From: Streptomyces sp. NBC_01429
Lineage (GTDB): Bacteria; Actinomycetota; Actinomycetes; Streptomycetales; Streptomycetaceae
Direction of reading: 5' to 3'
Assembly: GCF_036231945.1 (NCBI RefSeq)
Contig: NZ_CP109599.1
Span: 2,326,501-2,390,500 of the forward strand
Length of the DNA stretch: 64,000 bases
The translations under genes were made by a program, and so were the position numbers. Below, piece after piece: positions 40,880-49,604 of the stretch. The stretch's first letter is position 1; every line of letters starts with the position of its first letter. The notes beneath the pieces are model-generated. The model ran no database searches, had not been told where the DNA came from, and saw only the letters and a list, made by a program, of their open reading frames with translations.

Positions 40880-42252
40880 GGCCCCGGCCAGTGAGGCCCC
40901 ACCTGACGAGACCCCGCCTGACGAGGCCCCACCTGCTGCGGCCCCGGCTGCCGGCCTGGAGCGCCACCCTCACCTGGAAGGCCGCCGTCTTCATCACGGT
41001 GATGTGCTGTGCGCTGGCCGCGCTGCTCGGCGCGCTCGTCCATGTGTCCGTCACCCGTCAGACCGTCAATTCCGCGCGAGACAAAGCACTCTCCCGGCTG
41101 AACGCGGTCACACAGACGTACGAGGCCGGCGAGCCGCTCCCCCGGTTCGCCGGGCTGGACGCGCCGGGGCTGCCCGAGCCGCTGCGCGCCCTCGCCCTGA
41201 GCGGGCGGCGCGGCACGATGGTCGCGGACTTCGACGGGCACCCCACCATGTGGGCGGCCGGGCCCGCCGACGGCAGGGCGCTCGCCGCCCGCGTCGACTA
41301 CACACTCAGCCAGAACACCATCACCAATCTGGACCAGGCGATCCTCGGCTCCTCCGCACTCGCCATCGGCGCCACCCTCCTCGTCGGCGCCTTCGCCGTC
41401 ACCCGGGTCACCCGGCGGCTGCATCTGACGGCGCAGGTGGCGCGGCGGATCGGCGCGGGCGATCTCGACGCGCGCGTCAACGACCCCCGCACGAAAGGCC
41501 GTTCGCGCCCCCAGGACGAGGTGGCCACGGTCTCCGCCGCACTGGACACGATGGCCTCGACGCTCCAGGACAAGCTGCTGAGCGAGCAGCGCTTCACCGC
41601 CGACGTCGCCCATGAGCTGCGCACCCCGCTGACCGGACTCTCGGCCGCCGCCGAGCTGCTGCCCGAGAGCCGGCCGACCGAGATGGTGCGGGAACGGGTG
41701 CGCACGATGCGCACGCTCACCGAGGACCTGCTGGAGATCTCGCGCCTCGACGCCCGTACGGAGCAGGTGGATCTCGCCGTCCACCCGCTGGGGCCGCTGG
41801 TCGAGGGGGTGGTGCGCGCCTCGGGCGCGGAGTGCGGCGTACGGATCGTGCGCGACGCCTCGGTGGAGACGGATCGGCGGCGGCTGGAACGGGTGCTCGG
41901 CAACCTCGTCGCCAACGCGCACCGGCACGGCGGGCCGCCGGTGGTGCTGACCGTGGACGGGCCGACCGTGACCGTACGCGATCACGGCGCGGGCTATCCG
42001 GCGTACCTGCTGGAGCACGGGCCGCAGCGGTTCCGTACGGAGGGCGGCGCCAAGGGGCACGGGCTCGGGCTGACCATCGCCGTCGGCCAGTCGGCGGTGA
42101 TCGGGGCCGAGCTGGTGTTCGGCAACGCGCCGGACGGCGGGGCGCTGGCGCGGCTGACGCTGCCCGAGTACGTACCCGGCCGGGGCTCCGCCCAGGACCC
42201 CGACGAGCCGGCGGCCCGGCCCGGCGACCGGCCGGAGGACTACGCACCGTAA
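40876..42252 (+). CDS. HAMP-type sensor histidine kinase
   Basis: A 458-residue kinase. Residues 1-30 are a Pro/Arg/Leu repeat (RPHLTRPRLTRPHLLRPRLP). Two membrane segments (about 38-57 and 150-172) flank an extracellular domain; HAMP (RLHLTAQVARRIGAGDLDARV) is followed by the H-box FTADVAHELRTPLTGLSAAAELLP, N-box ERVLGNLVANAHRHGG and G-boxes VRDHGAGYP and GHGLGLTIAVGQ. No response regulator is adjacent. It is coupled to the lipoprotein gene. A hairpin terminator follows at 42271. Confidence 0.88.
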   Translation: MRPRPVRPHLTRPRLTRPHLLRPRLPAWSATLTWKAAVFITVMCCALAALLGALVHVSVTRQTVNSARDKALSRLNAVTQTYEAGEPLPRFAGLDAPGLPEPLRALALSGRRGTMVADFDGHPTMWAAGPADGRALAARVDYTLSQNTITNLDQAILGSSALAIGATLLVGAFAVTRVTRRLHLTAQVARRIGAGDLDARVNDPRTKGRSRPQDEVATVSAALDTMASTLQDKLLSEQRFTADVAHELRTPLTGLSAAAELLPESRPTEMVRERVRTMRTLTEDLLEISRLDARTEQVDLAVHPLGPLVEGVVRASGAECGVRIVRDASVETDRRRLERVLGNLVANAHRHGGPPVVLTVDGPTVTVRDHGAGYPAYLLEHGPQRFRTEGGAKGHGLGLTIAVGQSAVIGAELVFGNAPDGGALARLTLPEYVPGRGSAQDPDEPAARPGDRPEDYAP

Positions 42253-42270
42253 AAAGTGCGGACCTTGAGT

Positions 42271-42303
42271 AGCCGACCTAGCGTGAACCACGCGAGGTCG
42301 GCT
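42271..42303 (+). terminator. Hairpin terminator after the kinase gene
   Basis: The arms AGCCGACCT (42271-42279) and AGGTCGGCT (42295-42303) enclose a second stem GCGTG/CACGC around a 3-nt loop, giving about 14 paired positions with one mismatch. It starts 18 bp after the kinase TAA. Confidence 0.75.
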
Positions 42304-42371
42304 CACCGCATGGCCGTCGCCTCGCGCCGCAGGTCCAGGCACACAGGCACACCAGGAACACAGGAGTCACC

Positions 42372-42767
42372 ATGCACGTGCGTTCCCTCGGCCGCACCGC
42401 CGCCACCCTCGCCGTCACCACCGTCGCCGCCGCGGCCCTCGCCCTCACCGCCGTCGCCCCCGCGAACGCGGCGCCCGCAGCGCCCGCGGACAGCGGCACC
42501 GCGCCCGCCGTCTCCGTCCAGGCGGCGCCCGGCGACTACCTGGGCGAGGTCACGGCCAGGACCGGACTGCTGCTCCACGACAAGCCGTACCGCAGCGCCC
42601 GGATCGTCGGCTCGGTCGAGTACGGCCAGATCGTCCGGATCTTCTGCCGGGTGCAGGCCGACGACGTCGAGGGGAACAGCAACTGGTACCTCCTCGCGGA
42701 CGGCCGCTGGGCCTGGGCATCGGCCAAGTACATCCGCAGCATCGGCGCGGTCCCGCACCTCTGCTGA
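42372..42767 (+). CDS. Secreted SH3-like domain protein
   Basis: A 131-residue exported protein. The signal peptide is RSLGRTAATLAVTTVAAAALALTAVAPANA. The mature part has a bacterial SH3 fold: EVTARTGLLLHDKPYRSARIVGSVEYGQIVRIFCRV, NWYLLADGRWAWASAKYIRSIG. Two cysteines (in IFCRV and PHLC) could form a disulfide. SH3 domains of this type bind cell-wall peptides. It lies between the kinase terminator and the inverted repeat before the SEDS gene. Confidence 0.85.
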   Translation: MHVRSLGRTAATLAVTTVAAAALALTAVAPANAAPAAPADSGTAPAVSVQAAPGDYLGEVTARTGLLLHDKPYRSARIVGSVEYGQIVRIFCRVQADDVEGNSNWYLLADGRWAWASAKYIRSIGAVPHLC

Positions 42768-42781
42768 CCGAACACGAGCCG

Positions 42782-42855
42782 GTCCCGCAAGGCGGCATGC
42801 CTTACGTGCCCACATAAACGGACATAAGGCGTGCCGCCTTGCTACGTTGCGGGAC
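42782..42855. promoter_or_regulatory. Large inverted repeat spanning the SEDS-gene promoter
   Basis: The 18-bp arms GCAAGGCGGCATGCCTTA (42787-42804) and TAAGGCGTGCCGCCTTGC (42825-42842) match with one mismatch. Outside them GTCCCGCAA (42782-42790) pairs with TTGCGGGAC (42847-42855). Each arm is itself a short palindrome (AAGGC...GCCTT). A -10-like TACGTT (42844-42849) leads directly to the ATG at 42856. It can act as terminator for the SH3 gene, operator for the SEDS gene, or both. Confidence 0.75.
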
Positions 42856-44202
42856 ATGACCGCAACGACGGCGGACGCTCCCCCGCCCGCGCCACCCCCG
42901 CGCAAGCGGCGCGGCGTCGAACTCTCGCTCCTCGTCTGCGCCGTCCTCATCTCCGTCTTCGGCTACATCAGCGTCGGCCTCGGCAAGAACCACACCCTGC
43001 CGCCCGACGCCGCCGGTTACGGCGCGGGGCTCGGGGCCCTCGCCCTCCTCGCGCACATCGTGGTACGGCTGCGCGCCCCGTACGCGGATCCGCTCCTGCT
43101 GCCCATCGCGATCCTGCTCAACGGCCTTGGCCTGGTGCTCATCTACCGGCTCGACCTGGAGACCCCGAACGACCGGGCCGCGCCCACCCAGCTGATCTGG
43201 TCGACGCTGGGCGCCGCGCTGTTCATCGCCGTCGTCGCGTTCCTGCGCGACCACCGGGTCCTCCAGCGCTACGCCTACCTCTCGGTGGCCACCGCGCTGG
43301 GGCTGCTGATCGTGCCGATCTTCTTCCCGGCCGTGAACGGCGCGAAGATCTGGATCAGGTTCGGCGGATTCTCCATCCAGCCGGGCGAGTTCGCGAAGGT
43401 GCTGCTCGCGGTCTTCTTCGCGGCCTACCTCGCCGCCAACCGCAACGCCCTCGCGCACACCGGCCGCAGACTCTGGCGGCTCCAACTGCCCACGGGACGG
43501 GTGCTCGGGCCGCTCGTGGCCATCTGGGCGCTCAGCGTCCTCGTCCTGGTGCTCGAACGGGATCTGGGCACCTCGCTGCTCTTCTTCGGACTCTTCGTGA
43601 TCATGCTGTACGTCGCGACCGGCCGCACCGGGTGGATCGCGGTCGGGCTGCTGCTCGCGGCCGTCGGGGCGTTCGCCGTCGGCTCGCTGGAACCGCATGT
43701 GCACAGCCGGGTGGAGGACTGGCTCGACCCGTTCGCCTCCATCGACGCGGGGCGCGGGCCCGGTCAGCTCGCCCAGTCCCTCTTCGCGTTCGCGGCGGGC
43801 GGGATGCTCGGCACCGGTCTCGGGCTCGGCCGGTCGATCCTGATCGGCTTCGCCGCCAAGTCGGACTTCATCCTGGCGACGGCGGGCGAGGAGCTGGGCC
43901 TGGTCGGGCTGACCGCGATCTTCCTGCTGTACGCGCTGCTCGTCGCACGCGGTTTCCGCACCGGGCTCTCCCTGCGCGATCCGTTCGGCCGGCTGCTGGC
44001 GATCGGCCTCTCCTCGATCCTCGGCCTCCAGGTCTTCGTCATCGCGGGAGGTGTGATGGGGCTGATCCCGCTCACCGGCATGGCGATGCCCTTCCTCGCA
44101 CAGGGTGGCTCGTCCGTCGTCACCAACTGGGTGATGGTGGCGCTGCTCATCCGGCTCAGCGACTCGGCGCGCAGGCCGCGCCCGGAGGAGGACGCGCGAT
44201 GA
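42856..44202 (+). CDS. FtsW/RodA/SpoVE (SEDS) glycosyltransferase
   Basis: A 448-residue SEDS-family peptidoglycan polymerase with ten or more membrane segments. Signatures are NGAKIWIRFGGFSIQPGEFAKVLLAVFFAAYL, LVLERDLGTSLLFFGLF, FAAGGMLGTGLGLG, SDFILATAGEELGL and the C-terminal LPLTGMAMPFLAQGGSS-like segment. It polymerises lipid II with its partner PBP, encoded next with an ATGA overlap. The ATG at 42856 immediately follows a palindromic promoter, suggesting a leaderless mRNA. The pair is a spare SEDS/PBP set, probably for sporulation or stress rather than ordinary division. Confidence 0.93.
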   Translation: MTATTADAPPPAPPPRKRRGVELSLLVCAVLISVFGYISVGLGKNHTLPPDAAGYGAGLGALALLAHIVVRLRAPYADPLLLPIAILLNGLGLVLIYRLDLETPNDRAAPTQLIWSTLGAALFIAVVAFLRDHRVLQRYAYLSVATALGLLIVPIFFPAVNGAKIWIRFGGFSIQPGEFAKVLLAVFFAAYLAANRNALAHTGRRLWRLQLPTGRVLGPLVAIWALSVLVLVLERDLGTSLLFFGLFVIMLYVATGRTGWIAVGLLLAAVGAFAVGSLEPHVHSRVEDWLDPFASIDAGRGPGQLAQSLFAFAAGGMLGTGLGLGRSILIGFAAKSDFILATAGEELGLVGLTAIFLLYALLVARGFRTGLSLRDPFGRLLAIGLSSILGLQVFVIAGGVMGLIPLTGMAMPFLAQGGSSVVTNWVMVALLIRLSDSARRPRPEEDAR

Positions 44203-45656
44203 CCCGATACATCCGGCGGACCGCCGCCTTCTTCCTGCTCCTGCTGGCCGCCCTGCTGGTCAACTCGGCGCGGATCCAGGTCCTCGACGCGGATTCGCTC
44301 GACCACAACCAGGGCAACCGCCGGGACACCGTGTCCCGTTACTCACAGCAGCGCGGCCCGATCCTGGTCGGCGGCAAGCCGGTCACCGGCTCCCGGGACA
44401 CCGGACAGCAGCTGCGTTACGAGCGCACGTACCGGCAGGGCCCGCTGTACGCGCCCGTCACCGGCTACGCCTCCCAGACGTACGGCACGACGCTGCTGGA
44501 GAACGCCGAGGACTCCGTCCTGTCGGGTACGGACCCGATGCTCGCCCCGTTCCCCTTCTGGAACGACATCACCCGGGGCCGCAGCCCCGGCGGCAAGGTA
44601 GCCACCACCATCAAGGCGCCGATGCAGCGCGCCGGGTACGAGGGGCTGGCCGGACGGCGCGGCGCGGTCGTGGCGATCGAACCGTTCAGCGGTCGGATCC
44701 TGGCGCTGGTGAGCAGCCCGTCCTACGACCCGGGCCTGATCTCGGGCACGGGTACGGAGGTCACGGACGCCTGGACCCGGCTGAACGGCGAGGCGGCGCA
44801 GCCGATGCTCAACCGGGCCATCCGGCAGACCTATCCGCCCGGTTCGGCCTTCAAGATCGTGACGGCGGCGGCAGCACTGGACGCCGGGACGGTCACCGAT
44901 GTGGAGGCCCCGACCGATATCGCGGAGCCGTACGTCCTGCCGGGGACCCGCACCACGCTGCCCAACGAGGCGGAGGGGTGCGACCGGGCGTCGCTGGAGT
45001 ACGCCATCAGATGGTCCTGCAACACGGTGATGGCCGGTCTCGGGGTGGAGACGGGGCTCTCCGCGATGGTGAAGTCGGCGGAGAAGTTCGGCTTCAACGA
45101 TTCCGGGATCAGGATCCCGTCCGGGGTTGCGGCGTCGAATTTCGACACGAGGATGAGCGACGACCAGCTGGCGCTGTCCTCTATCGGGCAGTTCGACACC
45201 CGGGCCACCCCGCTCCAGATGGCGATGGTCGCCTCGGCCGTCGCCAACGGCGGGGAGCTGAAGTACCCCTTCCTGGTGGACCGCACGCTCGCCTCGGACG
45301 GCGACACGCTCGCCCGCACCGGCGAGCGGACCTACCGGCGGGCGATGAACCCGCTGACGGCGAACCGGCTCCGGCAGATGATGATCGGCGTCGTCGAGGA
45401 CGGTACGGGCGCCAACGCGGCGATCGACGGCGCGACGGTCGGCGGCAAGACGGGAACAGCGCAGCACGGGGTGAGCAACTCCGGTACGCCGTACGCCTGG
45501 TTCATCGCCTGGGCGCAGGCAGGCGACTCGGGCCGGCCCGCCGTGGCGGTGGCGGTGGTCGTGGAGGACGCGGAGGCGGACCGGGCGGACATCAGCGGCG
45601 GGGGCGACGCGGCGCCGATCGCGCGGGCGGTGATGGAGGCGGCGCTGGACGGCTGA
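44199..45656 (+). CDS. Class B penicillin-binding protein (transpeptidase)
   Basis: A 485-residue PBP2-type transpeptidase. One N-terminal membrane anchor (RTAAFFLLLLAALLVNSARIQ) is followed by a short dimerisation region and the catalytic domain. The motifs are SxxK (PPGSAFK), SxN (WSCNT) and KTG (GGKTGTA). Length and layout match the PBPs encoded beside SEDS genes. It cross-links glycan made by the SEDS partner on the outer face of the membrane. The start overlaps the SEDS stop as ATGA. Confidence 0.94.
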   Translation: MTRYIRRTAAFFLLLLAALLVNSARIQVLDADSLDHNQGNRRDTVSRYSQQRGPILVGGKPVTGSRDTGQQLRYERTYRQGPLYAPVTGYASQTYGTTLLENAEDSVLSGTDPMLAPFPFWNDITRGRSPGGKVATTIKAPMQRAGYEGLAGRRGAVVAIEPFSGRILALVSSPSYDPGLISGTGTEVTDAWTRLNGEAAQPMLNRAIRQTYPPGSAFKIVTAAAALDAGTVTDVEAPTDIAEPYVLPGTRTTLPNEAEGCDRASLEYAIRWSCNTVMAGLGVETGLSAMVKSAEKFGFNDSGIRIPSGVAASNFDTRMSDDQLALSSIGQFDTRATPLQMAMVASAVANGGELKYPFLVDRTLASDGDTLARTGERTYRRAMNPLTANRLRQMMIGVVEDGTGANAAIDGATVGGKTGTAQHGVSNSGTPYAWFIAWAQAGDSGRPAVAVAVVVEDAEADRADISGGGDAAPIARAVMEAALDG

Positions 45657-45700
45657 CGCGCGGACGGAACACCTTAATGCATGAATATACAATGAAACAC

Positions 45701-46216
45701 ATGAACATACACACGGGCGTGCTACCGGGCCTCGCCTGGTCCCTCCGCGCCGCAGGGTCCGCCGACGTCGAGGCGATAGCCGAGCTGCGGGCGACGGTGA
45801 TGCGGCCGGATCTGGAGCGGCTGGGCCGGTACGACGAGCACCGCGTCAGGCAGCGGCTGCGGGACTCGTTCGCGCCGGGCCACACCTCGGTCGTCCTCGC
45901 CGGGGGCGCCTTCGCGGGGTCCGTCACCCTGCGGCCCCGGGACGCAGGCTGGTGGCTGGAGCACTTCTACCTCTCCCCCGCCGTGCAGGGCCGGGGGCTC
46001 GGCTCGGCGGTGCTGGGCTCGCTGCTGGAGCGGACCGACGCCGGGGGCGCGACCGTACGGCTGGATGTCATGCGGGGCAGCGCGGCGCGGCGGCTGTACG
46101 AGCGGCACGGGTTCACGGTGGAGCGGGAGGACCCGGTCGACGTGTACATGGTCCGGCCGCCGGGCGGGGCCGGAGCGGACCGGGCCGAGGCGGACCGGGC
46201 CGAGGCGGACGGGTAG
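45701..46216 (+). CDS. GNAT acetyltransferase
   Basis: A 171-residue GCN5-type acetyltransferase. The N-terminus is WSLRAAGSADVEAIAELRATVM; the acetyl-CoA motif is YLSPAVQGRGLGSAVLGSLLE, and the C-terminal part is RLYERHGFTVEREDPVDVYMVR. The tail is an Ala/Asp/Arg/Glu repeat (DRAEADRAEADG) from a GGCCGAGGCGGAC repeat. The ATG at 45701 is preferred because it lies 7 bp after a -10-like TACAAT (45688-45693); ATGs at 45677 and 45692 are in frame. The local A+T-rich start region (45677-45710) is unusual for this genome. Confidence 0.82.
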   Translation: MNIHTGVLPGLAWSLRAAGSADVEAIAELRATVMRPDLERLGRYDEHRVRQRLRDSFAPGHTSVVLAGGAFAGSVTLRPRDAGWWLEHFYLSPAVQGRGLGSAVLGSLLERTDAGGATVRLDVMRGSAARRLYERHGFTVEREDPVDVYMVRPPGGAGADRAEADRAEADG

Positions 46217-46244
46217 GGGCGGACGGGTAGGAGCCGCGCCGTCC

Positions 46245-47246
46245 CTACTCCAGGGGCTCGCGGCGGGCGCGCCACAGCGCCGGGACGGCGTCCGTGCCCG
46301 TGCGGGCCGCGACGATGCCTCCCGTGATGGCGCAGGTGGTGTCGGTGTCACCGGCGCCCTCCGCCGTCGCCCAGAGCGCCCCGGTCAGGTCGTCACGGTG
46401 GCGGGCCGCCGTCCAGACGGCGAACGGAACGGTGTCGTCGGCGCGGATCAGGCTTCCGCTGCCCAGCAGTTCGGCGGCGGCCCGGGGCTCAGTGGCGAAG
46501 GGGAGTGCGGCGGCGCGCGCCAGCCCGTCCCGTACCGGCCCCTCCGGGGTGGCCTCGGCGACCGCCGCGACGGTCAGCTCGGACCGTACGGACAGGGCCG
46601 CCGCCACGGCGACCGCCACCGCGCCCGCGACGCCCTGCGGGTGGGCGTGGGTCACCTCGGCCGAGCGCGCGGCCTGTTCGGCGACGAGGCCGAGGTCGGC
46701 GGCGAACCGGGCGCCGAGGGGGGCCACCCGCATGGCGGCGCCGTTGCCGAGGCTGCCGCCGCCGTCGAACAGTCCGCCCGCGAGCGTGCGCCAGCTCTCC
46801 GGCTCAGCGAGGAGCGCGGGTAACAGCATGTGCATGCCGTATCCGTAGCCACGGCCAGGGTCGGCCTCGAACGCGAGGGCGAAGGCGAGCGCCAGCCGGT
46901 CCTGATCGATGGCGCCGCACTCGTCGAGGACGCGGTGGATCGCGAGCGCCATGGCGGTGTCGTCCGTCCAGGGCCACTCGGGCTCCGGCGGGGTCTTTCG
47001 GGCCCTGATCTCGTCGTACGCGCGCTGCGGCTCACGGAAGAGCGGGAACCAGCGTTCGCCGAAGGCGTCGCCCAGGGCGAGCCCTTCGAGGCTGCGCCGG
47101 GCGGCGGCGCGGCCGATCGTGCGGTCGGCTCCGTGAGCAGTGCGGTCGGGTCCATGAACCGTGCGGTCGGCTCCGTGAACCGTGCGGTCGGGTCCACGGT
47201 CGGAGGCGCTGCGGGCGTCCTGGTTTCGGGCGGTCATACCGGCCAT
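46245..47246 (-). CDS. ADP-ribosylglycohydrolase-family protein
   Basis: A 333-residue DraG-type hydrolase that removes ADP-ribose from targets. Metal-ligand motifs are WPWTDDTAMALAIHRVL near residue 95 and EGAGDTDTTCAITGGIVA near residue 295; GSLGNGAAMRVAPLG lies between them. The N-terminus (residues about 15-45) is a 7-residue repeat (DRTVHGA/DRTVHGP) encoded by 21-bp repeats. An ATG at 47237 is an alternative start. It is convergent with the acetyltransferase gene; the two ends are 28 bp apart. Confidence 0.88.
   Translation of the reverse strand: MAGMTARNQDARSASDRGPDRTVHGADRTVHGPDRTAHGADRTIGRAAARRSLEGLALGDAFGERWFPLFREPQRAYDEIRARKTPPEPEWPWTDDTAMALAIHRVLDECGAIDQDRLALAFALAFEADPGRGYGYGMHMLLPALLAEPESWRTLAGGLFDGGGSLGNGAAMRVAPLGARFAADLGLVAEQAARSAEVTHAHPQGVAGAVAVAVAAALSVRSELTVAAVAEATPEGPVRDGLARAAALPFATEPRAAAELLGSGSLIRADDTVPFAVWTAARHRDDLTGALWATAEGAGDTDTTCAITGGIVAARTGTDAVPALWRARREPLE
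47119..47202 (-). repeat. 21-bp tandem repeat (4 copies) in coding sequence
   Basis: Four 21-bp units start at 47119, 47140, 47161 and 47182, each beginning GTGCGGTCGG. They encode seven-residue repeats (DRTVHGA type) near the N-terminus of the ADP-ribosylglycohydrolase and preserve the frame. Confidence 0.85.
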
Positions 47247-47374
47247 CGTGCCGTGTACCGACGCCTCCGTGCCGCACTATTCCGCCGTATATCCAGTATG
47301 GGGGACCGGAAGGGCCGATTCCGTCCTTCCGGCGGACGATTTCCCGCCGTGCAGGGGCAGTTACCTTGTTTCCC

Positions 47375-48367
47375 ATGCCTTCACACCCCTCCTTCCCCTC
47401 ACTTCTCCATGCCCATGACCATGGCGGCGACGGCCCGCCGCTCGTCCTCCTGCACGGCGCGAGCCGCTCACTCGCCGACTGGGCCACGGTGGCGCCGCTC
47501 CTCACCCGGCGGCACCGGGTGCTCGCGGTCGACCTGCCGGGTCACGGAGGCTCCGAACACGCGCCGGGGCCCTGGTCGTTCGACGGCGTCGTCGCCTCGG
47601 TCGAGCAGGTACTCGACGCGTACGGCATGCCAGGGGCCGTCCCCGTGGGCCACTCCCTGGGCGGCATGGTCGCGCTGCGGTACGCGGCCCGGCACGGCGG
47701 CGAACAGCGGTCCGGGGGCGCCGCAGTGGCCTCCGAGGGCTCTGGCGCCTCCGAGTGCGCTGGCGCCTCCGGCACCTCAGAGGGCTCCGGCGCGACCCCG
47801 GGGGCGGTCAATCTGGACGGCTTCTGGTGGGGCAGCGGCCGTCCCGAGCAGTACCCGGGGCTCGACCAGGAGACGGTGGCCGGCGCTCTCGCCCGGATCG
47901 GGGACATGATCCGGGCGACCGCCGGGCAGGTCGCGGAAGCCGATCACGTCGAGCAACAGGCTTCGTACGCGGGCCTGTTCGGCATTCCGTACGACCGCGC
48001 GGAGGCCGCGGCGCGCGGCGCGGTCCGGGAGCTTCCCGACGGCCGCTTCCAGACGCTGCCCGTCCGCGAACGGGCGCTGGAGATGTACGCGGCGCTGGAC
48101 GCCCTCGACCTGATGGGGCTGGTACGGAGCGTGCCGTGCCCCGTCCTGTGCGTACGGGCCCGCCGGCCGCAACCGCCGACGCCGGGCATGGGGTGGTTCG
48201 AAGAGCTGACCGCGGCGCACGCGAAGGGGCTGGACCGGAGCCTCGCGGCGGCACAGGCCGAGCGGGACTCGCTGGCCGTCGAGAACGTCGACGCCACCCA
48301 CGCCATGCTGCTGGAGGAGCCCGAGGAGATCGCCGCGCGGGTGCTCGCCTTCACCCGGACTCTGTGA
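47375..48367 (+). CDS. Alpha/beta hydrolase
   Basis: A 330-residue alpha/beta-fold hydrolase. The oxyanion region is PLVLLHGASRSLADW, the nucleophile elbow GHSLGGMV (Ser), and the His is probably in NVDATHAMLLEEP. A low-complexity Ser/Glu/Gly/Ala insert (SEGSGASECAGASGTSEG) follows the nucleophile strand, encoded by an imperfect repeat (about 47725-47800). The ATG at 47375 lies 7 bp after a -10-like TACCTT (47362-47367), suggesting a leaderless mRNA. The substrate is unknown. Confidence 0.82.
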   Translation: MPSHPSFPSLLHAHDHGGDGPPLVLLHGASRSLADWATVAPLLTRRHRVLAVDLPGHGGSEHAPGPWSFDGVVASVEQVLDAYGMPGAVPVGHSLGGMVALRYAARHGGEQRSGGAAVASEGSGASECAGASGTSEGSGATPGAVNLDGFWWGSGRPEQYPGLDQETVAGALARIGDMIRATAGQVAEADHVEQQASYAGLFGIPYDRAEAAARGAVRELPDGRFQTLPVRERALEMYAALDALDLMGLVRSVPCPVLCVRARRPQPPTPGMGWFEELTAAHAKGLDRSLAAAQAERDSLAVENVDATHAMLLEEPEEIAARVLAFTRTL

Positions 48368-48494
48368 CGGCCGTACACGCGGACGCTGTTGGACAGGGAG
48401 TCAACAACTGGCGCTCCGGGGATTGACGTCGTTACTGACACGCAGTCTCATAAGAAGTGACCGCCGGTAACCCAGCCACGAGGTGCACTCAGCC

Positions 48495-49463
48495 ATGACG
48501 CCGCCCCCGCCGCAGCCAGCCACATCACCGACGCCCGTCACCCCCGAGGACGTACAGCTGCTCCGTGACGCGCTCGGCCCGCTCCGGGACCGCGAACAGG
48601 TCGCCGAGCGGCTGCTCGAATCGTCCGCCAAGCACTCCTTCGACCCCGACAAGGAACTCGACTGGGAGGCGCCGTTCGAAGACGGGAAGTGGTTCTGGCC
48701 GCCGGAACTGGTCTCGCTCTACGACACCCCGCTCTGGGACAGGATGTCCGAGGAACAGCGAATGGACCTGGCCAGGCACGAATCCGCGTCGCTCGCCTCC
48801 CTCGGCATCTGGTTCGAGATCATCCTGATGCAGCTGCTGGTGCGGCACATCTACGACAAGCCGGTGACCAGCAATCACGTCCGCTACGCGCTCACGGAGA
48901 TAGCGGACGAGTGCCGGCACTCGATGATGTTCGCCCGGCTGATCCAGCAGGGCGGCACGCCCTCGTACCCGGTACCGAGGCGCTACCACAACCTCGCGCG
49001 CGTCCTGAAGACCATCTCGACCACCCCGGGCTCCTTCGCCGCGACCCTCCTCGGCGAGGAAATACTCGACTGGATGCAGCGCCTGACCTTCCCCGACGAG
49101 CGCGTCCAGCCGCTCGTGCGCGGCGTGACCCGTATCCATGTGATCGAGGAGTCACGCCATGTCCGGTACGCGCGCGAGGAGTTGCGGCGCCAGATGGTGA
49201 CCGCGCCGCGCTGGGAGCGGGAGTTCACCCGCCTCAACTGCGGCCAGGCCGCCAAGGTCTTCTCCGTCTGCTTCGTCAACCCGCAGGTGTACGAGGACAT
49301 CGGCCTCGACCGCCGCGAGGCCGTCGCCCAGGTGAAGGCCAGCGGACACCGGCGAGAGGTGATGCAGTCGGGCGCGAAGCGGCTGACGGACTTCCTGGAC
49401 GACATCGGCGTACTGCGCGGACCGGGCCGCCGGATGTGGCAGGCGTCGGGGTTGCTGGCCTGA
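48495..49463 (+). CDS. AurF-like diiron oxygenase
   Basis: A 322-residue ferritin-like protein of the AurF/p-aminobenzoate N-oxygenase family. Iron ligands are expected in ARHESASLASLGIWFEI, EIADECRHSMMFARL (EX2H), LLGEEILDWMQ and HVIEESRHVRYAREEL (EEx2H). The family oxidises aryl amines to nitro compounds or performs related N-oxygenations; the substrate here is unknown. The ATG at 48495 is favoured by GAGG upstream; an in-frame GTG at 48483 is possible. TTGACG (48423-48428) and TCATAA (48448-48453) may be its promoter. An AraC regulator reads toward it from the other side. Confidence 0.85.
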   Translation: MTPPPPQPATSPTPVTPEDVQLLRDALGPLRDREQVAERLLESSAKHSFDPDKELDWEAPFEDGKWFWPPELVSLYDTPLWDRMSEEQRMDLARHESASLASLGIWFEIILMQLLVRHIYDKPVTSNHVRYALTEIADECRHSMMFARLIQQGGTPSYPVPRRYHNLARVLKTISTTPGSFAATLLGEEILDWMQRLTFPDERVQPLVRGVTRIHVIEESRHVRYAREELRRQMVTAPRWEREFTRLNCGQAAKVFSVCFVNPQVYEDIGLDRREAVAQVKASGHRREVMQSGAKRLTDFLDDIGVLRGPGRRMWQASGLLA

Positions 49464-49526
49464 GGCGCGGGTTCGGGATTGCCGGGCCGAGGCGCGGGTT
49501 CGGGATTGCCGGGCCGAGGCGCGGGT
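49462..49526. repeat. 27-bp tandem repeat after the diiron oxygenase
   Basis: Two exact 27-bp units at 49462-49488 and 49489-49515 begin GAGGCGCGGGTTCGGGATTG, with a partial third copy to 49526. The first overlaps the oxygenase stop codon. The 49464-49604 gap holds no gene. Confidence 0.85.
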
Positions 49527-49604
49527 CTCGTCGCCCCACGGCCGGTCGGGTCTCCCGTGCCACTGCCGCTGGGGCTACGACCGACGAGGCAACGGCCGCT
49601 GGGG

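Noticed and set aside
40876..42252. CseB/CseC-type system call for the lipoprotein and kinase
   Set aside because: No sigma-E or response-regulator gene is adjacent, and the lipoprotein similarity to CseA cannot be shown from the sequence alone.
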